NCBI RefSeq assembly: GCF_003892345.1
Contig: NZ_RRUE01000001.1
Coordinates: 1,814,078 to 1,878,077, forward strand
From: Lautropia dentalis
GTDB lineage: Bacteria; Pseudomonadota; Gammaproteobacteria; Burkholderiales; Burkholderiaceae_E
Reading direction: 5' to 3'
DNA length: 64,000 nt
Shown here: piece by piece, positions 39,228 to 46,192 of the stretch
Position numbering within the stretch: position 1 is the first letter of the stretch
Layout of the letters: every line of letters starts with the position of its first letter
Notes under the pieces: model-generated
What the model saw: only the letters and a program-made list of their open reading frames with translations
What the model was told of the DNA's origin: nothing
Database searches by the model: none
Program-made: the position numbers and the translations under genes

Positions 39228-40604
39228 TCAGGATGATGCCAGACGGGGCAGGCCAAGACTGTCGAACCATGACAGGGTCAGCACGCTGTTGAGCAGCATC
39301 GCACTGTTGTGCCACCAGCGCCGGCTGTTTGCCGCCACTTTCCGGGCCACTTCCGTGCTTGCGCCCATGGCGCACAACTCCCTGAACATGGTCTTGCCCC
39401 GCTTCCACTGCCTGAGCTGGATGGCCCGCAGCCGGTGACGTATCCATTCATCCAGCTCTCGCCAGACGCCTGTCGTTTGCGCCAGTCTGAAATAGGCTCT
39501 CCATCCCAGCAGCAATGGGCGAAGCCCATCGACCACCTGCTGTATGCTGCGTCCGCCACTGCGGCGGGTCAGCCAGCGCACACGCTGCCTGAAGGCCATC
39601 ACAGCTTTCCGGGCCACCCTCCGTTTGACGACCCCTTTCGGAGCCATCCAGAAGCTGAAGCCCAGAAACTTGCGGCCAGTGAAGACGCTGGCCACCGCAC
39701 TCTTGGATTCGTTGATCCGCAAATGCAGCCTGCCGTACAGCCGGCGCAACAGCTGCATCACCCGTTCGCCTGCCCGACGACTGTGCACATATACGTTACA
39801 GTCGTCGGCATACCGAACGAAGCAATGCCCGCGCGCCTCCAGCGCCTTGTCCACCTCATCGAGCAGCAGGTTGGCCAGCAGCGGCGACAGCGGTCCACCT
39901 TGCGGTGTCCCCTCGTGCCGCTCTACGACCACGCCGCCATCCATGATTCCCGCGTTCAGATACGCCCGGACCAGACGGCATACGCCATCATCTCCAATGC
40001 GCTTTCTGACGCGATCCATCAGGATGTCGTGATTGACCCGGTCAAAGAACTTCTCCAGATCGACATCCACCACGATCTTCCTGCCGGACTGGATGTACGA
40101 CTGCGCGGCCAACACCGCGTCGTGCGCACGCCGTCCCGGCCGAAAGCCGTAGCTGTGTTCACTGAAGCCCGGATCAATCATCGGCTGCAGTACCTGCAGC
40201 AGTGCCTGCTGGATCAGTCTGTCCGTTACCGTCGGGATGCCCAGCTCTCGCTGTCCACCTCCCGGCTTCGGAATCATGACCCGTCGTACCGGGCTGGGCC
40301 GGTACGTCCCCTGCAACAGTGCTTCGCGGATTCGCGGCCATTCGGTCTTGAGCTGCCGGGCTGTCTGGTCGATGTCCAGACCATCCACACCGGCCGTTCC
40401 CCGATTGGCCTTCACCCGCCTCCATGCCCGCTGCATGTTGGCTCTTTCCAGAACTGCATCGAGCAGCCCTGCTCCTGTGTCTTCGGTGTCATGTCGCGGG
40501 CCGCAGGCTTCATCACGACATGCGCCCCTCGGGGCTTCACCCCTACTCACTGCATGTCGCCCCACTCGTGCAGGCTTCTGATGCATGGCCTTTGACATCG
40601 ACAT
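39228..40604 (-). CDS. ltrA: Group II intron-encoded reverse transcriptase/maturase
   Basis: The 458-residue protein helps its intron RNA splice and copies it into new sites. Reverse transcriptase blocks are intact: GTAGVDGLD (69-77), ELGIPTVTDRLIQQALLQ, SYGFRPGRRAHDAV, VVDVDLEKFFDRVNHD, GTPQGGPLSPLLANLLLDE, and the polymerase motif VRYADDCNVY with YADD at 265-268. The X/maturase domain follows, ending in RLRAIQLRQWKRGKT and the Trp-rich SRRWWHNSAML. There is no HNH endonuclease domain, as in group IIC proteins. No stop or frameshift interrupts the frame, so the intron may be active. Confidence 0.95.
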   Translation of the reverse strand: MSMSKAMHQKPARVGRHAVSRGEAPRGACRDEACGPRHDTEDTGAGLLDAVLERANMQRAWRRVKANRGTAGVDGLDIDQTARQLKTEWPRIREALLQGTYRPSPVRRVMIPKPGGGQRELGIPTVTDRLIQQALLQVLQPMIDPGFSEHSYGFRPGRRAHDAVLAAQSYIQSGRKIVVDVDLEKFFDRVNHDILMDRVRKRIGDDGVCRLVRAYLNAGIMDGGVVVERHEGTPQGGPLSPLLANLLLDEVDKALEARGHCFVRYADDCNVYVHSRRAGERVMQLLRRLYGRLHLRINESKSAVASVFTGRKFLGFSFWMAPKGVVKRRVARKAVMAFRQRVRWLTRRSGGRSIQQVVDGLRPLLLGWRAYFRLAQTTGVWRELDEWIRHRLRAIQLRQWKRGKTMFRELCAMGASTEVARKVAANSRRWWHNSAMLLNSVLTLSWFDSLGLPRLASS

Positions 40605-41008
40605 GATCCTGTCAACACATCCTCTCGTTCGGTCCTTCGCCTGACCTGTGTCCCATCATGGGGCTGGTCCTGCTACTACGACCTCTGCTGACTTCTCGCT
40701 CCGGCTCGACACCGTCGCCCTTTCGAGCATAAGGCGAGATCTCCCCAGGTAAGAACGCACACCTTCTCTGCACGACCGCCGGATTTACGTCACCTCGCCT
40801 TGGCCACAAGAGCTTCGCGGTTACATGCCCGTTCGCCCTGCTCGGCAACGCCTTGTATCCGGTTCTTGTACATCGGCCCGCAGATTACGCTCCACGCTTC
40901 CTTCCCACACTCGGTCGCCCTTGTGCAGTTGCGCTTCACTTCACTCACTGTGGCCAGCTTGTGGCGGGACTTGCACCCGCAGGTGTGCGCCCATGCTGGG
41001 CGCACATG

Positions 41009-41047
41009 AAAAAAGCCGTTCGCCCGGACAACAGGCAAACGGCTTTG
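41009..41047 (-). terminator. Intrinsic terminator of tRNA-Cys
   Basis: On the minus strand AGCCGTTTGCC pairs with GGGCGAACGGCT (11 pairs, one G-T) around a nine-base loop, followed by six T residues. It starts seven bases after the tRNA CCA end. The group II intron begins three bases after the T-run. Confidence 0.88.
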
Positions 41048-41053
41048 GGTATC

Positions 41054-41127
41054 TGGAGGCGGAGGTCGGAATCGAACCGGCGTCCACGGCTTTGCAGGCC
41101 GCTGCATAACCACTCTGCCACCCCGCC
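41054..41127 (-). tRNA. tRNA-Cys (GCA)
   Basis: The 74-nt sequence folds as a cloverleaf. The acceptor stem pairs GGCGGGG with CTCCGCC (one G-T), the T arm contains GGTTCGATTCC, and the anticodon loop CTGCAAA carries GCA (complement of 41093-41095). The discriminator base is T, as expected for tRNA-Cys, and CCA is encoded. It has its own promoter and terminator and is the only tRNA gene I find in the window. Confidence 0.96.
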
Positions 41128-41139
41128 AGAGAAAAAAGA

Positions 41140-41167
41140 TTTTTACCCAATTCCCCTGTTCTGTCAA
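41140..41167 (-). promoter_or_regulatory. Sigma-70 promoter of tRNA-Cys
   Basis: On the minus strand a perfect -35 TTGACA (41167-41162) is followed after 16 bp by TAAAAA (41145-41140). Transcription would start only a few bases before the tRNA 5' end. Confidence 0.8.
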
Positions 41168-41249
41168 GGGTCGGATCAAAAAAGCCTGACTGACAGGACA
41201 GGCGTCATGCCGGGCAGGGCCACGCTGGTCACGCAAGGCCGGGGGCCTG

Positions 41250-41277
41250 CGCAGGGACGAATGCGTTCATACCTGCT
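41250..41277 (+). repeat. Dispersed repeat abutting the dinB stop codon
   Basis: The plus strand reads GCGCAGGGACGAATG, CGTTCATACC, TGCT and runs directly into the dinB stop. Read along dinB, the TAG is followed at once by AGCAGGTATGAACGCATTCG, the reverse complement of the family core with substitutions. Confidence 0.55.
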
Positions 41278-42657
41278 CTAAAACGGCAGCTCACCCTGCA
41301 GTGGCAGTGCATGGCTGCTACCCGGTGTCCGGCCGGTTTGCGCATCCCTCCCCGGGGGCTCCGGGTGCTCTGCGTCCCGTGGCATGTGTGCCTCATGTCC
41401 GGCTACCCCTTTCTGCGCCGGCGGATGCGGACTGAGGGACGACACCCGGATGCCCAGCAGTCTCAGGCGCTGCCGCAGATCCACCCGTTTCAGGCACAGT
41501 CCGGCCAGACGGCGGATCTGCGCGGCATCCTGGGTGGGCGTGTCCACGGTCAGGTCGCGCGTCACCGTACGGAAATCGGCATAACGCAGCTTGATGCCCA
41601 CCGTTCGGCCTGCGTAGCCCTTGCGCTGCAGATCCGCCGCCGTCTGCTCGGCAAGGCGGGTGAACAGCTGGCCCAGCAGCGCCCGGTCGTGCACGGCATG
41701 CAGGTCGCGCTCGAAGGTGGTTTCCCGGCTGATGCTGACCGGCTCGCCCCGGTCGGCCACGGGCCGGTCATCGCGTCCCCAGGCAGCATCGTGCAGCCAT
41801 CGTCCCGAACGCGCCCCGAAATGCCGAACCAGCCAGGGCAGGGCGCAGGCAGCCAGCTGCGCAATGGTGCCTATCCCCAGTGCCTGCAGCCGTGCATCCG
41901 TGCGCGGACCGATGCCATTGATGAGCCGGCAGGGCAGGGGCCAGATCCGCGTCTGCAGGTCCTCCGGGTGGATCATCGTGATGCCATGCGGTTTGTCGAA
42001 GTCACTGGCCATCTTGGCCAGCAGTTTGTTCGGTGCCACACCGATCGAGCAGCTCAGGCCCGTTTCGTCCTGGATGCGCTGCTGGATGCGGGCGGCCAGC
42101 GCACGTCCGCCATCCTGCTGTACGCCGGGCAGTTCCGTGAAGTCGATGAACACTTCATCGATCCCGCGGTCCTCCATCACCGGCGCCTCCGACAGGATGA
42201 TGGCCTTGAAACGCCGTGAATACGCCCGATAGCTGTCGAAGTCCGCGGGCAGCAGGATGGCCTGCGGGCACAACCGGGCCGCACGGGCAAGCCCCATGCC
42301 CGAGCCCAGACCAAAGCGGCGTGCCGCATAGGTGGCGGTGGTCGTCACCCCACGTCCCCGGTAGCCCTGCAGGTGAGGAAAGTGTGCCGGATCGATGCTG
42401 GCCAGGACCTGTTCCGCCTCCCGTGTGCCGGCCTGCGCGCGGGCCAGATATCCGGCGTCCGGATGCTGGCTGTCGATCTGTGCCAGCAGCCCGGCCGTGG
42501 TCTGGCGGCTGCCTCCGATCACCACCGGCAGATCGCGCAGCTGTGGAAACTGCAGCAACGTCACCGAGGCAAAGAAGGCATCCATGTCCAGGTGGGCGAT
42601 GCGCCGCTGCCGGGGAGCGGGCACGTCTGGCGTCGGATCGGTGGCTGTGGCTGGCAT
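41278..42657 (-). CDS. dinB: DNA polymerase IV (Y-family)
   Basis: DinB is an error-prone polymerase for translesion synthesis. The 459-residue protein has the catalytic HLDMDAFFASV (Asp24, Asp26) and RGIDEVFIDFT (Asp167, Glu168; most DinB have SIDEAYLD). Fingers, thumb (NKLLAKMASDFDKPHG, INGIGPRTDARLQALG) and little-finger regions follow, and the C-terminus QGELPF resembles the beta-clamp-binding peptide. About 50 residues (51-101) are inserted between VVIGGS and GRGVTTTATYAARRFG, where E. coli DinB has a short loop; a similar longer loop occurs in a Burkholderiales subfamily. Start at the ATG giving MPATATDPTP. No LexA box (CTGT-N8-ACAG) is visible in the 176-bp upstream gap. Confidence 0.92.
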   Translation of the reverse strand: MPATATDPTPDVPAPRQRRIAHLDMDAFFASVTLLQFPQLRDLPVVIGGSRQTTAGLLAQIDSQHPDAGYLARAQAGTREAEQVLASIDPAHFPHLQGYRGRGVTTTATYAARRFGLGSGMGLARAARLCPQAILLPADFDSYRAYSRRFKAIILSEAPVMEDRGIDEVFIDFTELPGVQQDGGRALAARIQQRIQDETGLSCSIGVAPNKLLAKMASDFDKPHGITMIHPEDLQTRIWPLPCRLINGIGPRTDARLQALGIGTIAQLAACALPWLVRHFGARSGRWLHDAAWGRDDRPVADRGEPVSISRETTFERDLHAVHDRALLGQLFTRLAEQTAADLQRKGYAGRTVGIKLRYADFRTVTRDLTVDTPTQDAAQIRRLAGLCLKRVDLRQRLRLLGIRVSSLSPHPPAQKGVAGHEAHMPRDAEHPEPPGRDAQTGRTPGSSHALPLQGELPF

Positions 42658-42833
42658 GGCTTCCTCACCGGTGCGAGCCCGGACGGGCCACGATGATCTG
42701 TCTGCAACGAAGGGCCGGCAGGCTGCTTCGGCCCCTGAAAACCCGGGCGCTTGTGCTAGCATCAAACCAGTCGCTGCACGGATGCATCCGGATGCAGCAT
42801 TGCCCTTTGTTTCCATCCCTGAGGTTGACTGGC

Positions 42834-43055
42834 ATGTTTCCAGAATATCGTGGTCTGATCACCAAGCTGAAGACCGAAGACTCGCATTTTGCACGTCTTT
42901 TCGACAAACACAACGAACTCGACCACAAGGTCAAGGCGCTGGAATCGGGGGTCGAGCATGGCGGCGCCGTCGAGATCGAGAATCTCAAGAAAGAAAAACT
43001 GCGCCTGAAGGACGAGATGTACGCCATCCTGCGCAAGGCTGACGGCAAGGCCTGA
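42834..43055 (+). CDS. DUF465 / YdcH-family small coiled-coil protein
   Basis: The 73-residue protein MFPEYRGLITKLKTEDSHFA with the heptad-rich IENLKKEKLRLKDEMYAILR is a typical DUF465 protein, predicted to be an antiparallel helical hairpin. Members are abundant and widespread in proteobacteria, without an established function. It is divergent from dinB and ends at the bidirectional terminator shared with ppk2. Confidence 0.9.
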   Translation: MFPEYRGLITKLKTEDSHFARLFDKHNELDHKVKALESGVEHGGAVEIENLKKEKLRLKDEMYAILRKADGKA

Positions 43056-43151
43056 TCCGGACGGGCCGGGCAGGGCACTGGTTGCCCCGCCCGGCCTGCC
43101 GTATCTGCGCCGCCGGCAGGGCAGCCCCGGTACCGCTGCCGCCCTGCACCA

Positions 43152-43216
43152 AAAAGCGCCTGTCCCGCCCCCCGGAAGAAGCCAGACTGGCTGTGGGGAT
43201 CGGGACAGGCGCTTTT
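43152..43216. terminator. Bidirectional intrinsic terminator between the DUF465 gene and ppk2
   Basis: AAAAGCGCCTGTCCCG and CGGGACAGGCGCTTTT form a perfect 16-bp stem around a 33-base loop that itself contains AGCCA/TGGCT. Both strands read a GC stem followed by T residues, serving the two convergent genes. Confidence 0.88.
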
Positions 43217-43230
43217 GCGTGGGCCGGCCG

Positions 43231-44577
43231 TTACAGCAGGGCGTCCGGGCGCTCGCCGCGTTCGTACACCACGTGGGCCCGGCCCACGATCAGCGGATCG
43301 AGCTTGCCGATGCGTTCGATGGATTTGTTGCTGTAGGGCAGCTTGTGCAGGATGTAGCGCATGGCGTTGAGGCGGGCGCGCTTCTTGCAGTCGCTCTTGA
43401 TGACCGTCCAGGGCGCATCGGCCGTGTCGGTTTCGAAGAACATCGCTTCCTTGGCGCGGGTGTAGTCCTCCCACTTGTCCAGCGAAGCCTTGTCGATGGG
43501 GCTCAGCTTCCACTGCTTCAGCGGGTGGGCCTCGCGCTCACGGAAGCGGCGGCGCTGCTCCTTGCGGCTCACGCTGAACCAGAACTTCACCAGGTGGATG
43601 CCGCTGCGCACCAGATGGCGCTCGAACTCCGGCGCCTGCTTCATGAACTCCTGGTACTCCTCGCTGCTGCAGAAGCCCATCACGCGTTCGACGCCCGCGC
43701 GGTTGTACCAGCTGCGGTCGAACAGCACGATCTCGCCATGGGTGGGCAGGTGCTCGATGTAGCGCTGGAAGTACCACTGGCCACGCTCGGTGTCGGTGGG
43801 CTTCTCGAGTGCCACCACACGGGCGCCCCGCGGATTCAGGTGCTCCATGAAGCGCTTGATGGTGCCGCCCTTGCCGGCCGCGTCACGGCCCTCGAACAGG
43901 ATCACGATGCGCTGGCCGGTTTCCTTGGCCCAGGCCTGCAGCTTCAGCAGCTCGACCTGCAGCGCGAATTTCTGTTTTTCGTAGTTGGCCCTGCGCATCA
44001 GGTTCTTGTATGGGTAGCCACCATCACGCCAGTTGTCGGCCAGCTCCTCGTCGGGGTTGTCCAGCGTCTGCCGCAGTTTTTTCGACATCTTGCCCTTCAG
44101 GGCCTTGCGGATCACCGCCCGGTCATCGGGCGAGGCGCCTTCCAGAATGGCACGCAGCGCCTTGCCCCGTTCGGTGACGGTCTTCCGGTCGGTATTGTCG
44201 AGGATGGCGCCCACGGCTTCGAGCTGCTTTTCCTGGGAGGCCTCGACCTTCTGCCCGGTGACGAACTTCTCCAGGGCCTTCTTGCCCAGATTGGGTGGCG
44301 TGTCGCCCTGGCTAACCCGGCGAACCTCGGCCGGCAGCGGTGTGGTGGTCGGTGCCGCCTTGCGGCGACGGGGTGTGACGGGCTGGGTGGCCCGTGCCGC
44401 GGTACGACGGGTGCGGCCCGCGGGTGCGGGTTCTGCCGTGCTGGCCGTGGCACGGTTCCCGGTGGCCGTGCGCGCAGCAGCAGGTGTCTCCGTGGCTTGC
44501 GCAGCTGCCTGGACGGTACTGGCAGCGGGCTTTTCGATAGCGGGGGTGGTAGATGAATTGGAAGATGCGTTCTGCAT
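43231..44577 (-). CDS. ppk2: Polyphosphate kinase 2
   Basis: PPK2 enzymes use polyphosphate to phosphorylate nucleoside di- or monophosphates, or run in reverse. The catalytic domain (about residues 180-445) has Walker A in LFEGRDAAGKGGTIKRF (near 230-239), VALEKPTDTERGQWYFQRY, the Walker B/lid region LFDRSWYNRAGVERVMGF and SIDKASLDKWEDY-like SPIDKASLDKWEDYTRAKE. The first 95 residues are Ala/Thr/Pro/Arg-rich and probably disordered; residues 96-175 form a helical extension. Subclass (ADP or AMP preferring) cannot be told safely. It is convergent with the DUF465 gene through a shared terminator. Confidence 0.93.
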   Translation of the reverse strand: MQNASSNSSTTPAIEKPAASTVQAAAQATETPAAARTATGNRATASTAEPAPAGRTRRTAARATQPVTPRRRKAAPTTTPLPAEVRRVSQGDTPPNLGKKALEKFVTGQKVEASQEKQLEAVGAILDNTDRKTVTERGKALRAILEGASPDDRAVIRKALKGKMSKKLRQTLDNPDEELADNWRDGGYPYKNLMRRANYEKQKFALQVELLKLQAWAKETGQRIVILFEGRDAAGKGGTIKRFMEHLNPRGARVVALEKPTDTERGQWYFQRYIEHLPTHGEIVLFDRSWYNRAGVERVMGFCSSEEYQEFMKQAPEFERHLVRSGIHLVKFWFSVSRKEQRRRFREREAHPLKQWKLSPIDKASLDKWEDYTRAKEAMFFETDTADAPWTVIKSDCKKRARLNAMRYILHKLPYSNKSIERIGKLDPLIVGRAHVVYERGERPDALL

Positions 44578-44680
44578 TCAGCCTGTCCTTTGGAGTGATA
44601 ACGAAATCTGAATCATCCGGCGCGCGTCATGGCACGCGCCATTGTCACAAATGACTATGCGCCTATGGCCAAAACCCATT

Positions 44681-44694
44681 TTGACACGTGTCAA
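44681..44694. promoter_or_regulatory. Perfect palindrome TTGACACGTGTCAA upstream of ppk2
   Basis: This 14-bp palindrome lies 104 bp before the ppk2 start; each arm is also a consensus -35 hexamer TTGACA. It may be an operator or an overlapping promoter element. A second small inverted repeat, GACGGA-A-TCCGTC, follows at 44699-44711. No matching -10 stands out. Confidence 0.45.
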
Positions 44695-44764
44695 GACTGA
44701 CGGAATCCGTCGGAAGCCTGTGGATTTCCTGTAAGGGAGGGCTGACGGGGGCACTCACTGCCAG

Positions 44765-44827
44765 CCCGCAATGTGCCCCCTTTGGCCCGTTGTGTGTCCC
44801 CTTTGGCCCGCAGTGTGCCCCCTTTGG
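44765..44827. repeat. Three 21-bp tandem repeats
   Basis: Three contiguous 21-bp units begin at 44765, 44786 and 44807. Each reads CCCGYWRTGTG then YCCCCTTTGG; the units differ at only a few positions. They lie in the 345-bp gap between ppk2 and the lipoprotein cytochrome gene, which otherwise holds only the palindrome and the dispersed repeat. Confidence 0.8.
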
Positions 44828-44894
44828 CTGAGGGTGTCGGCAGCGCCTTGAGGATGCAGCGGCTCTGCCGCTCTGTCCTGCACGCCTGCAGGGG

Positions 44895-44920
44895 ACGGGG
44901 ACGAATGATTCCGTGACGCG
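44895..44920 (+). repeat. Dispersed repeat abutting a cytochrome c stop codon
   Basis: The plus strand reads ACGGGGACGAATGATTCC then GTGACGCG. In the direction of the cytochrome gene, its TAG is followed after TA by CGCGTCACGGAATCATTCGT. The GGAC/GTCC pairing seen in other copies is broken here. Confidence 0.65.
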
Positions 44921-44922
44921 TA

Positions 44923-45654
44923 CTAACGAGATTGCGAGCCGTCCGGCAGCTGCAGGATCCAGCGGGTCATGGCCTTGAGCGTATCGTCGTCGAGCTGCGG
45001 CTGTGGCGGCATGGAGACCGGCCCCCAGTGACCACGTCCTCCCTTCAGGATGCGTTCGGCCAGCATCGCCTCTGCTCCGGGCTGACCGTGGTAGCGGGCG
45101 CCGACGTCGACGAAAGCCGGCCCCACCACCTTGCTGTCGCGCCGGTGACAGGCCAGACAGTGGTGGCTGGCCAGCAGCTTCTCGACCCGTGCGGCCTCGA
45201 TGGCGGGCATGGGGGCAGGGTGGCTGCTGGCCCCGGGAGCCTGTCGGCTGGCAAGTGGTTCATCTGTGGTTCCGGTTGCTGCAGATGCCCCCGGGTTTCC
45301 GGTCGCGTTCGCACCGCCCGGGCCATCAGGTGGATCGGCGGGCAGCACTTCACCGTCATCCTGGGCACCGGTGGCCTGCAGTGGTGGTGATTCGGTCGCG
45401 GCATCATCCGTGCCACCTGTGACTGGCGAACCGCTGGAACCGGTCCGGGCTGCGTCCTTCGTATCGTTCGAGGAGGGGCGGGCGGAAGCAGACCTGGCAG
45501 GGCTTGGGCCGTTAGCCCCTGGTGACGGGGGCTCACAGCCCGTACCCAGAAGGAGCAGCGACAGTGGCAGCGCCAGAGCCCAACGATGCCGCCAGGGGAG
45601 GTGATGTCCCGTGGGAAGAGGGTCATGCAGGCGATTAGCTGTAAAGTTTTTCAT
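44923..45654 (-). CDS. Membrane-anchored c-type cytochrome (class I)
   Basis: The 243-residue protein starts with a basic region and hydrophobic segment ending LLLLGTGC (Cys40), an imperfect lipobox suggesting a lipoprotein. A long Ser/Thr/Pro/Gly-rich linker (41-150) leads to a compact haem domain: the binding motif C166-LA-C169-H170, VVGPAFVDVGARYHG, and the distal ligand Met215 in SMPPQPQL. It would carry electrons in the periplasm. The haem domain is clearly paralogous to the small cytochrome on the other side of the multicopper oxidase (shared GGRGHWG/GGKGRWG and MPPQPQ). It is divergent from the oxidase gene across an AT-rich spacer, so they may be co-regulated. Confidence 0.9.
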   Translation of the reverse strand: MKNFTANRLHDPLPTGHHLPWRHRWALALPLSLLLLGTGCEPPSPGANGPSPARSASARPSSNDTKDAARTGSSGSPVTGGTDDAATESPPLQATGAQDDGEVLPADPPDGPGGANATGNPGASAATGTTDEPLASRQAPGASSHPAPMPAIEAARVEKLLASHHCLACHRRDSKVVGPAFVDVGARYHGQPGAEAMLAERILKGGRGHWGPVSMPPQPQLDDDTLKAMTRWILQLPDGSQSR

Positions 45655-46192
45655 ACATACAGGGATTTTATTTTACAAACTACCCGCAAAAAATCAGTGC
45701 CACATGCGGGAGGTTGTAAGGGACAGTATAGAAAAGCCGGGCGCCGCTTGCAGGTACCGAGATTACAACAGACCCTGAAATGCTTTGGGACAGGTTGCCC
45801 CCACAAGTTCCCATAAACACCAATACACAATAGGCAACATGCCGGAAAAACGTTGAAATTTTGTAGAAAGCGACGCCTGGTTGTAACGAAAGTAAGGATC
45901 GTGTGAGGCTCTGCAATTGATATTGGTTAGATTGAATGTTGCAACCCATTGATTTTACTGGGGTTGTGACCGGTGTTGGGCAACGGTTGAGCTGGAAACG
46001 CCGGCGGAAGCAGCTGTACATGTAATGTGACTTTACGAACATTCCGTTTTGTTAATTTTGAAAACAGGAATTTTTATGTACCGCTCTTATTCTTCGCCTG
46101 CACGCCGGATGCGGGGCATTTTCTGCCTGGTCCGGGTGCATTCAGGTTATCCCCTTTTTTTCTCTCTCTCTTCATCAGGCGGAGAATCGATC
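45655..46192. other. AT-rich divergent regulatory region upstream of the multicopper oxidase
   Basis: This spacer is markedly more AT-rich than the surrounding DNA. It must hold promoters for the cytochrome (minus) and oxidase (plus). I see AT-rich blocks such as GCAATTGATATTGG and TTTTGTTAATTTTGAAAAC but no convincing hexamer pair or recognised metal-regulator operator. If the oxidase starts at the alternative ATG (46076) the gap is shorter. Confidence 0.5.

Larger units (their letters stand above)
39149..41005 (-). mobile_element. Complete group II intron (probably group IIC) behind the tRNA-Cys terminator
   Basis: The intron begins GTGCGCCCAGCATGGGCGCA on the minus strand, a canonical GUGYG 5' end whose first bases form a perfect 10-bp hairpin around a three-base loop. 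About 400 nt of RNA domains precede the reverse transcriptase frame in domain IV. Eleven bases after the frame come domain V and domain VI, ending CCCCCTAT, compatible with the AY 3' end. Short RNA, lack of an endonuclease domain in the protein, and insertion directly behind an intrinsic terminator on the same strand are group IIC traits. Boundaries are inferred from consensus, not from an empty site. The 266 bp between its 3' end and pgsA shows nothing recognisable. Confidence 0.85.

Noticed and set aside
39149-41005. Reverse transcriptase considered as part of a retron or a DGR
   Set aside because: The intron RNA ends, domain V and the maturase domain identify a group II intron; no msr/msd, variable repeat or effector gene is present.
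42658-42833. A LexA box upstream of dinB
   Set aside because: No CTGT-N8-ACAG match exists in the gap; CTGTCTGCAACGAAGG fails the second half.
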